Position numbers and translations under genes: made by a program
Shown: positions 1 through 6,288 of the stretch, in pieces
Numbering within the stretch: the first letter of the stretch is position 1
Layout: each line of letters opens with the position of its first letter
The notes under the pieces: model-generated
The model's input: only the letters and a program-made list of their open reading frames with translations
Told to the model about the DNA's origin: nothing
Databases searched by the model: none
Origin: Actinomycetota bacterium
GTDB taxonomy: Bacteria > Actinomycetota > Thermoleophilia > Solirubrobacterales > Solirubrobacteraceae
Length of the DNA stretch: 7,617 bases
NCBI GenBank assembly: GCA_005883255.1
Contig: VAXS01000216.1
Span: forward strand, 1-7,617
Direction of reading: 5' to 3'

Positions 1-1259
1 CGCCCCCACTCGAACGACACCTCGAACAGGTGGCGCGAGAGCACGTACATGACCGCCAGCATCACCACGTAGGCGCCGCACAGCGCCACGCCGGCGCCGG
101 CGATGCCCAGCGGCGGGACCAGTGCCACCAGCAGACCGGCGTTCACCGCCAGGCCGGCCAGCGCGGCCGGGAAGTTGCGCGTGGTCACCTTGGCCCGCCC
201 GGCCATCACCACCAGGACCAGGAACAGCCCGTACAGCGCCCACCCCAGCGCCACCCAGGGCAGCGCCCGGTGGGCGCCGAAGTAGGTCGGGGCCGCGAGC
301 AGCCGGACCGCCCAGCGCCCGAGCAGCGCCACCGCGGCCACGATCAGCCCCGCGAACAGGACGTAGTAGGTGGCCACCAGCGCGTAGAAGCGCCGCGCCT
401 GCGCGTCGTCGGTGATCGAGTAGGCCAGCGGCGGCCAGGCGTACTGGAACGCGCGAGTGATGAAGATGACGACGGCGGAGAGCTTTACGGCTAAGGAATA
501 AAGACCCGCCGTGCCCGGGCTCTCCACCCGGTACAGGTAGGCCCGGTCCACGATGTTCAGCGCGAACACAGACACCTCGGCCGGGACGGTGGGCAGGCCG
601 AAGCGCAGAAGCTCGGGGAGGTGCACGCGGGGGATGCGATGGGGGCGGCCGATCCGGTCCCGCAGCATCCACATCAGCCCCAGCACCACCACGGTCGAGG
701 CGGCAAAGTTGCCCGCCAGCAGGCCGCGGGCGCCGTCGCCCGCGAACACGACCAGGTAGACCGAGAGGCCGATCGTCAGGCCCACGTTGATCAGCGACGC
801 GCGCAGGAAGGTGCCGGCGCGCTCGTCCACGCGCAGCACGGCGTAGGTCATCTCCAGGTTGGTGTACGACCACAGCCCCAGGACGGTGATCAGCCACAGC
901 GTGACGTCCCGAAAGCCCAGGATCGCCTCCGACAGCGGACCGGCCAGCGCGGCGCCCACCGCCGCCGCCACGGTGGTGGCCAGCAGGACGGTGCCGGTGG
1001 CGGCGCGGGTGATCTGGTCGCGGCGCTCGGGGTCGGCGTCGACGTAGTAGAAGCGGATGAACGCCTCCACCAGGCCCAGGCGGATCACGATCGAGACCAG
1101 GATGACCAGCGTGAGCAGGAGGTCCGCGGTCCCGTAGTCGGCGCGGGTCAGATGGCGCGTGTAGACCGGGAGCAGCGCCACCGCCACCAGCTTGGCCAGG
1201 GCCTCCCCGGCCTGGTAGGCGGCCCCCGTCCTGGCCAGGCGCCGGAAGTAGTCGTACAT
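1..1259 (-). CDS. Lipopolysaccharide/oligosaccharide flippase (Wzx-like, MOP superfamily), C-terminus cut by window edge
   Basis: Predicted integral membrane protein that would move undecaprenyl-linked glycan units from the inner to the outer face of the membrane. The visible 419 residues begin MYDYFRRLARTGAAYQAGEA. This is the typical short basic N-terminus leading into TM1, followed by LPVYTRHLTRADYGTADLL, the family's conserved 'yltp.eyG...l' segment. About ten further hydrophobic segments follow. The second lobe opens near residue 215 (LLRFGLPTVPAEVSVFALN) and carries the conserved AGLYSLAVKLS stretch near residues 250-260. The reading frame is open to base 1, so the C-terminus lies outside; a full-length member usually has 420-500 residues, so little is missing. 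I chose ATG at 1259; an in-frame GTG at 1271 would add four residues. No Shine-Dalgarno is visible, which fits a leaderless or nearly leaderless mRNA. It is divergent from a glycosyltransferase and close to a Wzy-type polymerase, which supports a surface-glycan role. The family is clear; the substrate is unknown. Confidence 0.9.
   Translation of the reverse strand, partial: MYDYFRRLARTGAAYQAGEALAKLVAVALLPVYTRHLTRADYGTADLLLTLVILVSIVIRLGLVEAFIRFYYVDADPERRDQITRAATGTVLLATTVAAAVGAALAGPLSEAILGFRDVTLWLITVLGLWSYTNLEMTYAVLRVDERAGTFLRASLINVGLTIGLSVYLVVFAGDGARGLLAGNFAASTVVVLGLMWMLRDRIGRPHRIPRVHLPELLRFGLPTVPAEVSVFALNIVDRAYLYRVESPGTAGLYSLAVKLSAVVIFITRAFQYAWPPLAYSITDDAQARRFYALVATYYVLFAGLIVAAVALLGRWAVRLLAAPTYFGAHRALPWVALGWALYGLFLVLVVMAGRAKVTTRNFPAALAGLAVNAGLLVALVPPLGIAGAGVALCGAYVVMLAVMYVLSRHLFEVSFEWG
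480..506 (-). other. AT-rich rare-codon patch with the only TTA codon seen in the window
   Basis: Within the flippase gene the consecutive codons from 506 down to 480 read GGT CTT TAT TCC TTA GCC GTA AAG CTC. The leucine TTA codon is at 494-492, about residue 256. CTT, TAT, TTA and GTA are all unusual next to the almost exclusively G/C-ending codons around them. The encoded GLYSLAVKL is a conserved flippase segment, so this is real coding sequence and not an error. I found no other TTA codon in the genes of this window by eye. Confidence 0.75.
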
Positions 1260-1267
1260 CTGCGCCA

Positions 1268-1283
1268 GCACGCTATAGCGTGC
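1268..1283. promoter_or_regulatory. 16-bp perfect palindrome, probable bidirectional leaderless promoter
   Basis: GCACGCTATAGCGTGC is its own reverse complement over all 16 bases. It fills the gap between the divergent flippase (ATG at 1259) and glycosyltransferase (ATG at 1289) genes. Each strand reads TAGCGT, which fits the actinobacterial TANNNT -10 hexamer. On the plus strand it lies at 1276-1281, 7 bases before ATG 1289. On the minus strand it lies at 1275-1270, 10 bases before ATG 1259. This spacing puts transcription starts at or just before each start codon, as in leaderless actinobacterial genes. No -35 element is evident. Because of the symmetry it could equally be an operator for a dimeric repressor; both roles can coexist. 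The palindrome is seen directly; promoter function is inferred. Confidence 0.55.
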
Positions 1284-1288
1284 CCGCG

Positions 1289-2422
1289 ATGGCCTCGCCG
1301 CCCGCCGACCGGCCGATCGCGCTGCTGCTCGTGCCGCGTACCGTCGAGCGCTTCATCCTCTACGACCAGGGTCAGGACCTGCTCCGCGCGCCCGGCGTGG
1401 TGGCCGTGGAGGCGCCCAAGATCCCCTACGGCGCGCTGGGACGGCTGCCCCGCTGGCTGGGCGACGCCCTGGGCTCGGCGCAAGGGGCGCGGTTGAAGGT
1501 GCCCGGCCAGCCGGTGGCGGCGATGATGTTCCACCCGTTCCAGTGGCCGTTCGCCCGCGCGGTACTGGCGCGCTGGCCGGAGTGCCAGCTCTGGTACGGC
1601 CTGTTCGACCGCACGCCGGCGGCGCCCGACGCCAGCCCGCGCTCGCGCGCGCGGCTGGAGGAGCTGCACGCCGAGGCCTCCGCGCGCGCGGACCTGGTGT
1701 TCGCGGTCTCCAGCACGCTGGTCGAGCTGGAACGCGGCGCGGGGCGCCAGGCGATCCTCATGCCCTCGGCGGCCGACTCGTTCCCGGCGCCCGATCCCGA
1801 GGCGACCACGATCGCCGTGTGCTTCGGCACCAACGGCCGGCGCACGGACTGGCCGCTGTTGCGCGAGGTGGGAGAGGCCCTGCGGGACGAGCTCACGGTC
1901 CTGTTCGTGGGCGCGCTCAACGCGGACGAGGTGCGGGGCCACCCCGACTTCGAGGCCTGTCGCGCCCGGCCGCAGTACGTGTGGCTGGGACCGCGCTCCG
2001 ACGACGAGGCGGCGCGGCTGATCCTGTGCGCCGACGTGGGCGTACTGCCCATGCGCGTCGACGACTTCAACGACGCCGGCCTGCCCAACCGCATCCTCAA
2101 GGCGGCGCGGCTGGGGCGGCGGACGATCGCGCCCGACTTCAGCGGGATCGACGTCTGGGAGCGCTCGATCGTGCGCTGCCGGGACGCGCGCGCGTGGGTG
2201 GAGGCGCTGCGCGCGGCCCGGGGCGGGCGCTGCCGGCCGGACGCCGAGCTGCGCGAGTGGGCGCTGGGTCAGACGGGCGAGCGTCAGAACGCCCCGCTGT
2301 GGCGCCGGCTGACCGCGCTCGGCGTGCAGGTGCCGGCGGGCGCCGGAGTGCTGGCCGGCCCGCCCGAGGACCGCCGCCCCGAGCGCGCCGACGAGGCCCG
2401 GGATCTCGACGCCGGCGGCTAG
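1289..2422 (+). CDS. Glycosyltransferase-like protein, GT-B fold (GT4/TuaH-like)
   Basis: Predicted cytoplasmic sugar transferase of 377 residues with two Rossmann-like halves. The N-half starts IALLLVPRTVERFILYDQGQ and contains FHPFQWPFAR (81-90), LWYGLFDRTP (101-110) and the acceptor-domain end ADLVFAVSSTLVELE (134-148), where GT-B enzymes carry the 'aD.v.a.S..l' pattern. The C-half has TIAVCFGTNGRRTDWPLL (174-191), LTVLFVGAL (202-210), ADVGVLPMRVDDFNDAGLPNRILKAA (about 248-273) and GRRTIAPDF. The last part corresponds to the donor-binding 'P.K..ey...G.pvva' region of GT4-like enzymes. There is no signal peptide or membrane segment. I prefer ATG 1289 because it sits 7 bases after a -10-like hexamer; GTG 1280 in the same frame would add three residues but lies inside the palindrome. 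It is divergent from the flippase. The TAG stop at 2420-2422 lies inside the left edge of the structured insert. The donor and acceptor sugars cannot be told from the sequence. Confidence 0.8.
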   Translation: MASPPADRPIALLLVPRTVERFILYDQGQDLLRAPGVVAVEAPKIPYGALGRLPRWLGDALGSAQGARLKVPGQPVAAMMFHPFQWPFARAVLARWPECQLWYGLFDRTPAAPDASPRSRARLEELHAEASARADLVFAVSSTLVELERGAGRQAILMPSAADSFPAPDPEATTIAVCFGTNGRRTDWPLLREVGEALRDELTVLFVGALNADEVRGHPDFEACRARPQYVWLGPRSDDEAARLILCADVGVLPMRVDDFNDAGLPNRILKAARLGRRTIAPDFSGIDVWERSIVRCRDARAWVEALRAARGGRCRPDAELREWALGQTGERQNAPLWRRLTALGVQVPAGAGVLAGPPEDRRPERADEARDLDAGG

Positions 2423-2434
2423 TACATCCGACCG
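2420..2434 (+). repeat. Left terminal inverted repeat
   Basis: TAGTACATCCGACCG matches the reverse complement of 2569-2583 (TAGTACACCCGCCCG) at 13 of 15 positions. As RNA one of the two mismatches is a U-G wobble. The first three bases are the stop codon of the glycosyltransferase gene. Confidence 0.65.
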
Positions 2435-2448
2435 TGGGTACGGTCGGA
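2427..2448. terminator. Strong stem-loop 4 bases after the glycosyltransferase stop
   Basis: TCCGACCGT (2427-2435) pairs perfectly over 9 bp with ACGGTCGGA (2440-2448) around a GGGT loop. Its place just after the TAG stop suits transcription termination or mRNA 3'-end protection, but no T-tract follows, so it is not a classical intrinsic terminator. Its left arm shares bases with the left terminal repeat, so this hairpin and the long-range end-to-end stem exclude each other. Confidence 0.45.
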
Positions 2449-2555
2449 CTCAGCCGCGCGAAAACCAAGCCTGGCAAGGACGCAGGGAGCGGGAATAGCA
2501 GCGCTATTGCCGCGACCGAGGACGACGCCAGGCGCAGGTTTGCAGCCGGCTGAGT
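2448..2555. other. Nested long stem-loop (core of the structured insert)
   Basis: Four stems nest in order. ACTCAGCCG (2448-2456) pairs with CGGCTGAGT (2547-2555). AAACC (2462-2466) pairs with GGTTT (2537-2541). GCCTGGC (2469-2475) pairs with GCCAGGC (2527-2533). The apical hairpin is GCGG-g-AATAGC / GCTATT-g-CCGC (2489-2513) with an AGC loop. Between the last two stems lies a symmetrical 13/13-base internal loop (2476-2488 and 2514-2526). Each side contains GGACG, and the apical end has a tandem G-A mismatch flanked by G-C pairs. The arrangement is consistent on either strand as DNA cruciform or RNA. I do not recognise it as a known riboswitch or RNA family. Confidence 0.55.
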
Positions 2556-2568
2556 GCGGGCGTGCTCG

Positions 2569-2583
2569 CGGGCGGGTGTACTA
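2569..2583 (-). repeat. Right terminal inverted repeat
   Basis: CGGGCGGGTGTACTA is the partner of the left repeat at 2420-2434. Its last three bases, read on the minus strand, form a second in-frame TAG directly after the polymerase gene's own TAG at 2586-2584. Confidence 0.65.
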
Positions 2584-4014
2584 CTAGGCCGGCGAGGGCT
2601 GGGGCTTGGCCGGGACGGCGCGCCCGGCCGGCTCGCGCGCGCCCGCGCGGCCGAGCGCGAACGCGCTCCCCACCCCCAGCAGCGTCCAGGACAGCGGGTC
2701 CTCGAGGAACGCCGCGTACAGGAGGGTGTGGAACACCAGGGCGGCGAACCCGGCGGCGATCGCGGCGCGGACCGGATCGCCGCGGGCCCCCGGCAGCAGC
2801 CGCCGGAAGGCGGCCAACAGCAGGGCCAGGTAGACCAGCAGACCGACGATCCCCTGCTCGGCGGCGATCGTGACCGGGATCGTGTGCGAGGCGTCGGCCG
2901 CTCGTTGGGACGACGTGCGCTCGTGGCGGCGGTACTCCTTGGCGAACGAGCCCGGGCCCCAGCCGGCGACCGGTCGGTGGGCGAACAGGCGCAGCCCGCC
3001 CTTGATGAGCTCGACGCGGCCGCTGCTGGCCTTGTTCAGCGAGCGGTGGGAGGACAGCTTCAGGTCGACCGTGCCCGGGAAGGCCAGCACCACCACCAGG
3101 GCCACCAGCGCGATCGCGCCCACCGCCGCGAACGTCCGGCGCGGATCCCAGCGCAGGGCGGCCAGCACCACCAGGCCCACCAGCAGCGCGCCCAGCGACG
3201 ACTGCGACAGCGTCAGGACCAGGCCCGCGAACAGCACCGCCACGGCCGCGCCCGCGTACCCCACCGTCCGCCGCCGCGGCGACCACAGCATCACCGCCAC
3301 CAGCGCCAGCATCACCAGCGCCAGGAAGCGCCCGAAGATGTTGGGGTCGAAGAACAGCGAGTTCACCCGAAAGTAGCTCTGGAACTGGTTGGAGGCGATC
3401 ACGTCGGGGTTGAGGAACACCGTCCGGGTCGCGTACTCGAAGAAGCCGACCACGCTGAACACCAGCGCCAGCGCCACCAGCACGCCCAGAGAGCGCAGCG
3501 CCAGCTCGCGATCCCAGCGCACCGCCAGCAGCTGCGCGTAGAGCAGCGCGAACGGGACGTAGAAGAACACGACCTGCTCCAGCGCCTTGGTGAAGTCGGC
3601 GGAGTAGGCGGCCTGCACCGCGTACAGGACGACGAAGCCCAGCAGGATCCACTCCAGGGCGCCCCGGGGCGGAGGCTCGGCCTCCTCGGCGCCGGCGCGC
3701 AGGCGGCGGGCCACGAACGCCACCGCGCCGGCGGCCACCACGAAGTACAGCGGCACCAGGAGGTTGGCGGTCTGGCCGCCGGACTCGATCGGGACGCGGA
3801 AGGGGAGCGCCAGGACCGCCGCCAGCGGGAACAGCCAGGGGCGCCGGTCGAAGGCCCAGGCGACCGCCGCCAGGGCGATGAGCACCACCACCAGGCCGGC
3901 GACCGCCGCCGCCGGGTGGTGGCGGATGGGGTGGAGCTGGGACGTGTGCCAGATCTCCGCGACGAGGAGGACGGGGGTGAGCACGAGCGCCCCCGCCATC
4001 GCCCAGGCTCGCAC
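2584..4014 (-). CDS. O-antigen ligase/polymerase family protein (Wzy/WaaL-like)
   Basis: Predicted polytopic membrane enzyme of 476 residues that would polymerise lipid-linked glycan repeats or ligate the finished glycan at the outer face of the membrane. I count 13-14 hydrophobic segments. Family marks are FFDPNIFGRFLALV (221-234), LTLSQSSLGALLVG (267-280, the Wzy_C 'lt.SR...l' strand), and the large extracytoplasmic loop SSGRVELIKGGLRLFAHRP (330-348) followed by AGWGPGSF (350-357). After these comes SHTIPVTIAAEQGIVGLLVYL (376-396), matching the 'HN..l...e.GiiGl' signature with His377. The C-terminal tail is short and cytoplasmic. The start is uncertain: GTG 4014 is used here, ATG 3999 is five codons later, and the frame stays open upstream because the preceding gene runs into it without a stop. 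Two TAG stops stand in tandem, the second contributed by the structured insert. Last gene of the minus-strand string. The choice between polymerase and ligase is open. Confidence 0.88.
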   Translation of the reverse strand: MRAWAMAGALVLTPVLLVAEIWHTSQLHPIRHHPAAAVAGLVVVLIALAAVAWAFDRRPWLFPLAAVLALPFRVPIESGGQTANLLVPLYFVVAAGAVAFVARRLRAGAEEAEPPPRGALEWILLGFVVLYAVQAAYSADFTKALEQVVFFYVPFALLYAQLLAVRWDRELALRSLGVLVALALVFSVVGFFEYATRTVFLNPDVIASNQFQSYFRVNSLFFDPNIFGRFLALVMLALVAVMLWSPRRRTVGYAGAAVAVLFAGLVLTLSQSSLGALLVGLVVLAALRWDPRRTFAAVGAIALVALVVVLAFPGTVDLKLSSHRSLNKASSGRVELIKGGLRLFAHRPVAGWGPGSFAKEYRRHERTSSQRAADASHTIPVTIAAEQGIVGLLVYLALLLAAFRRLLPGARGDPVRAAIAAGFAALVFHTLLYAAFLEDPLSWTLLGVGSAFALGRAGAREPAGRAVPAKPQPSPA

Positions 4015-5749
4015 TCGGCGCCAGCCCGGTGCGGATGATCAGGCCCTTGCCGCTGCGGATGGCCACGATCACGGGATGTCCCGCGGAGTCCTGGGCCTGG
4101 GCGACGATCTGCGCGCCGGTGCCGGGCGAGGTCGTGAGCTCGTAGCCGGGGAAGGAGGTGAACGAGCCGTCGCCGCCCTCGAACAGCCCGATCGAGTCCT
4201 TGGAGGCCAGCAGATCCACCGGCTTGGGGTTCAGTGGCCCGATCGTGGAGCCGAACACGTCGTAGGCCGACTCCCCGGTGGGATCGACCAGCGACTGGTC
4301 CCGCACCTGCACCTGGCGGCGCAGGGAGCCGGTGCCCAGCGAGAGGACGCGACCGCCGCCCGCCACGTAGCGCTGCAGCCGGGCCGCGAAGTCGGGCTCC
4401 AGCCAGCGCTCGTCGCCGGCGAGCACGATCCCGTGGTAGGAGTCGAGGCGGCTCTCGGGCATGCGGGCCGCGGCGTAGTCGGTCTCGAGGTCGTAGGGCT
4501 CGCGCGGACGGTCCAGGGCGCTCAGCAGCGGCGCCACCTGCGCGCCGAACGCCGGCGGCAGGCCACCGCCGGCGAACGGCCGGGCCAGCCGGGCGGGGCC
4601 CCGCCCGGTGTCGCCCAGGTAGCCGGGGGTGAGCGTGTCCGGCGCGCCGTTGCCGTCGTCGTCCACCGGGTTGAGGCCCTGCCAGGTGATCAGCGGCAGC
4701 ACGACCAGCACCCGCTGCGCCCTGGCCCCGGTGACCGCGAGCGGGACGTGGCCCAGGTGGGAGCCGGCCCGCAGCGTGAGGACGTAGACGCCCGAGGGCG
4801 TGCTGCCCGGCACCCTGGGCCGCAGCAGCGGGCCCTGGCCGCCGCCCTGGGCCACGATCGGGCCCGCGCCCACGCGCCGGAGGAACCAGCGGTAGCGCGC
4901 GCGGCGCGCGTCCACGAAGACCGGGATCGGCCGGCCGGCGCGCGTGGCGCCCAGCGGCGCCTGCGCCGCCACGTAGCGGACGGTGACGCCGGCCCCGCCC
5001 GCGGGATCGCCCTTGTGGGGCCGGGCGAACGGGAACGACGAACCGGGGTTGCCGGCGCGGTCGGAGACGCGGGCCACGATCACGTACACGCCGGGCGGCG
5101 GCGCGGGACCACCCGCGTCGCGGGCGACGCTGCCGTCCCACGTCCCGCCCTTCGCGCCCGGACGGGCCGCCAGGCGCGCCACCCCCCGCGCCTTGGGGAG
5201 ATCGGTGCGGTAGACGCGAAAGACGGGGGTGCCCACCGCGCCCGGGTCGCTCAACGTGAACCGGACGGGCCCGCCCCGGGGAAGCGGGAAGATCAGCGGC
5301 CCCGAGCCGCCCCCCGGCTTCTGCACACGCACGATCGGACGCGGCGGGGTCCCGTCCACGTGGATCTCGTCGAGCAGCGTCACCGAGCGGCCCTGGTGGC
5401 GCAGGCTCACGCGGATCTTGTAGACCCCGTCGGGCACGATCCGGCCCGCGTCGTCGCGCCCGTTCCAGAACAGCTGGATCGCGACGCGCCGGGCGTAGTG
5501 GCGGTTGTCCACCAGGCGGCGGACCGGGTCGCCGTCGGGGCCGAGGATCGACACCGTGGCGTCGTCGGCGCGGCGCGTGAGCCGGATGCGGATGCTGGCC
5601 CGCTTGAACTTGAGCTGCGGCGAGTAGTAGCGGGTGACCGCCAGCGTCTGCACCAGGCGCGAGCTCTGCTTGAGTCGCTGGGTGACGAAGAAGGCCGCCA
5701 GCGTGGCGGCGACCAGGACGGCGAACAGCACCTGCGCCGCCCTCGTCAC
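4015..5749 (-). CDS. Membrane-anchored exported protein with FlgD-type Ig repeats and an N,N-dimethylformamidase-beta/amidotransferase-like domain; 3' end abnormal
   Basis: About 579 recognisable residues. An uncleaved N-terminal anchor (residues 5-23, AQVLFAVLVAATLAAFFVT) is followed by an extracytoplasmic part. Residues 65-135 look like a FlgD_ig domain (ATVSILGPDGDPVRRLVDN, then LFWNGRDDAGRIVPDGVYKI). A second such unit lies around 175-235 (PVFRVYRTD, TWDGSVARDAGG, PPGVYVIVARVSDRAGN) and a third, degenerate one around 275-340. From 345 on comes an alpha/beta domain (VLVVLPLITWQGLNPVDDDGN, PYDLETDYAA, YHGIVLAGDERWL, RYVAGGGRVLSLGTGS), like the C-terminal domain of dimethylformamidase beta-subunit-related proteins. 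The GTG start overlaps the phosphatase stop (GTGA, 5749-5746). Homologous domains usually continue some tens of residues past GLIIRTGL, but here the frame enters the polymerase gene out of frame at 4014. It formally stays open to a stop at 2504, giving 1,081 codons of which the last 500 or so do not look like protein. The enzyme activity is unknown; the substrate may be surface glycan. Confidence 0.7.
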
Positions 5750-6288
5750 AGCCGCACCAGCGCCCCGTTGGGCACCTCGAAGTCGTGGAAGGCGGCCAGG
5801 CCGCGGGGATCGCGCGCGCACAGCGCCACGCGGATCGTGCCACCGTGGCAGACCACCAGGGCCGGCAGGCGACCGGTGGCGCGCACGTCGTCCAGCGCCG
5901 CCAGGACCCGGTCGGACTGCTCGCGCAGCGACTCGCCGCCCGGGAAGCGGAATCCGTCGCCCGCCGCCCGCCAGGCGGCGTAGAGCTCGGGGTCGTCGCG
6001 GGCCACGTCCTTCCAGTAGCGGCCCTCGAGGTCGCCGCGGTCGCCCTCGGCGAAGCGGTCGTCGAGCGTGGGCTGGAGGTCCAGGCGGCGCCCCACGACC
6101 GCGGCCGTCTCCCGCGCGCGCGAGAGCTGGCTGGAGTACAGCGAGCGGACGCCCTCGCCGGCCACCCGCTCGGCCAGCTCGGCCGCCTGGCGGCGGCCGA
6201 CGTCGTTGAGCGGCGTGTCGCGCGAGCCCTGGATGCGGATCGGCTCGCGGTTGTCGTCGGTCTCGCCGTGGCGCGCCAGCAGGATCAC
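5746..6288 (-). CDS. Histidine phosphatase family protein (phosphoglycerate-mutase-like)
   Basis: Predicted cytoplasmic phosphohydrolase of 180 residues. VILLARHGET carries the RHG signature with the phospho-accepting His at residue 7. SSQLSRARETA (52-62) supplies the phosphate-pocket Arg. AEGDRGDLEG (80-89) holds the likely acid Glu81, and VCHGGTIR (146-153) gives the second catalytic His148. The length is near the minimum for the family. The start is GTG 6288, whose TG is shared with the TGA stop of the upstream ComA gene (GTGA), and an AGGCGG Shine-Dalgarno-like run lies just before it. Longer in-frame extensions would lie inside ComA and look non-protein. The stop again forms GTGA with the next gene. 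The family covers cofactor-dependent mutases, sugar-phosphate phosphatases, GpgP and CobC. Tight coupling to ComA suggests a phosphatase for phosphosulfolactate or a related small acid, but that is inference. Confidence 0.88.
   Translation of the reverse strand: MILLARHGETDDNREPIRIQGSRDTPLNDVGRRQAAELAERVAGEGVRSLYSSQLSRARETAAVVGRRLDLQPTLDDRFAEGDRGDLEGRYWKDVARDDPELYAAWRAAGDGFRFPGGESLREQSDRVLAALDDVRATGRLPALVVCHGGTIRVALCARDPRGLAAFHDFEVPNGALVRL

Larger units (their letters stand above)
2419..2587. mobile_element. Putative MITE-like element between convergent stop codons, bounded by CTAG
   Basis: A non-coding insert of about 161 bp separates the convergent glycosyltransferase and polymerase genes. 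Its edges are 15-bp imperfect inverted repeats (2420-2434 and 2569-2583) and its body folds into nested stems. The tetranucleotide CTAG occurs at 2419-2422 and 2584-2587 and, by my scan, nowhere else in the window. Removing one CTAG plus the insert would leave the two genes meeting tail to tail in a single CTAG, which is a TAG stop on both strands. Two target models fit: a 4-bp CTAG duplication, or a TA duplication (2420-2421 and 2582-2583) as made by IS630/Tc1-type elements, which prefer CTAG targets. It has no transposase, so it would need one in trans. The alternatives are a two-way terminator or a structured RNA. Confidence 0.5.

Noticed and set aside
30..1496. Long plus-strand open frames opposite the flippase
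   Set aside because: They encode His/Gln/Arg-rich sequence without domains, typical antisense shadows; the minus strand gives a coherent 12-TM-type flippase.
1148..1942. Minus-strand open frame crossing the divergent promoter
   Set aside because: It is antisense to the glycosyltransferase and out of frame with the flippase; its sequence is Arg/His/Gln-rich with no domain.
2461..2530. Cyclic-di-GMP (GEMM) riboswitch, suggested by AAACC and GGACGCAGGGAGC
   Set aside because: The required two side-by-side helices and the conserved loop sequences are missing, the stems are nested instead, and there is no gene downstream on the plus strand to control.
2448..2555. tRNA or 6S RNA gene
   Set aside because: No cloverleaf, anticodon arm or T-loop is present. 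The core is too short for 6S RNA and lacks a large open central bubble.
2504..5749. A single 1,081-codon gene covering both the exported protein and the polymerase region
   Set aside because: Below about 4015 this frame gives Gly/Pro/Arg-rich low-complexity sequence, while the overlapping frame gives a textbook Wzy_C membrane protein. The long open frame is a product of high GC content.
2554..5983. Long plus-strand open frames opposite the polymerase and exported protein genes
   Set aside because: Composition is Arg/Gln/His/Gly-rich with no recognisable fold, and the opposite strand is explained by well-supported genes.
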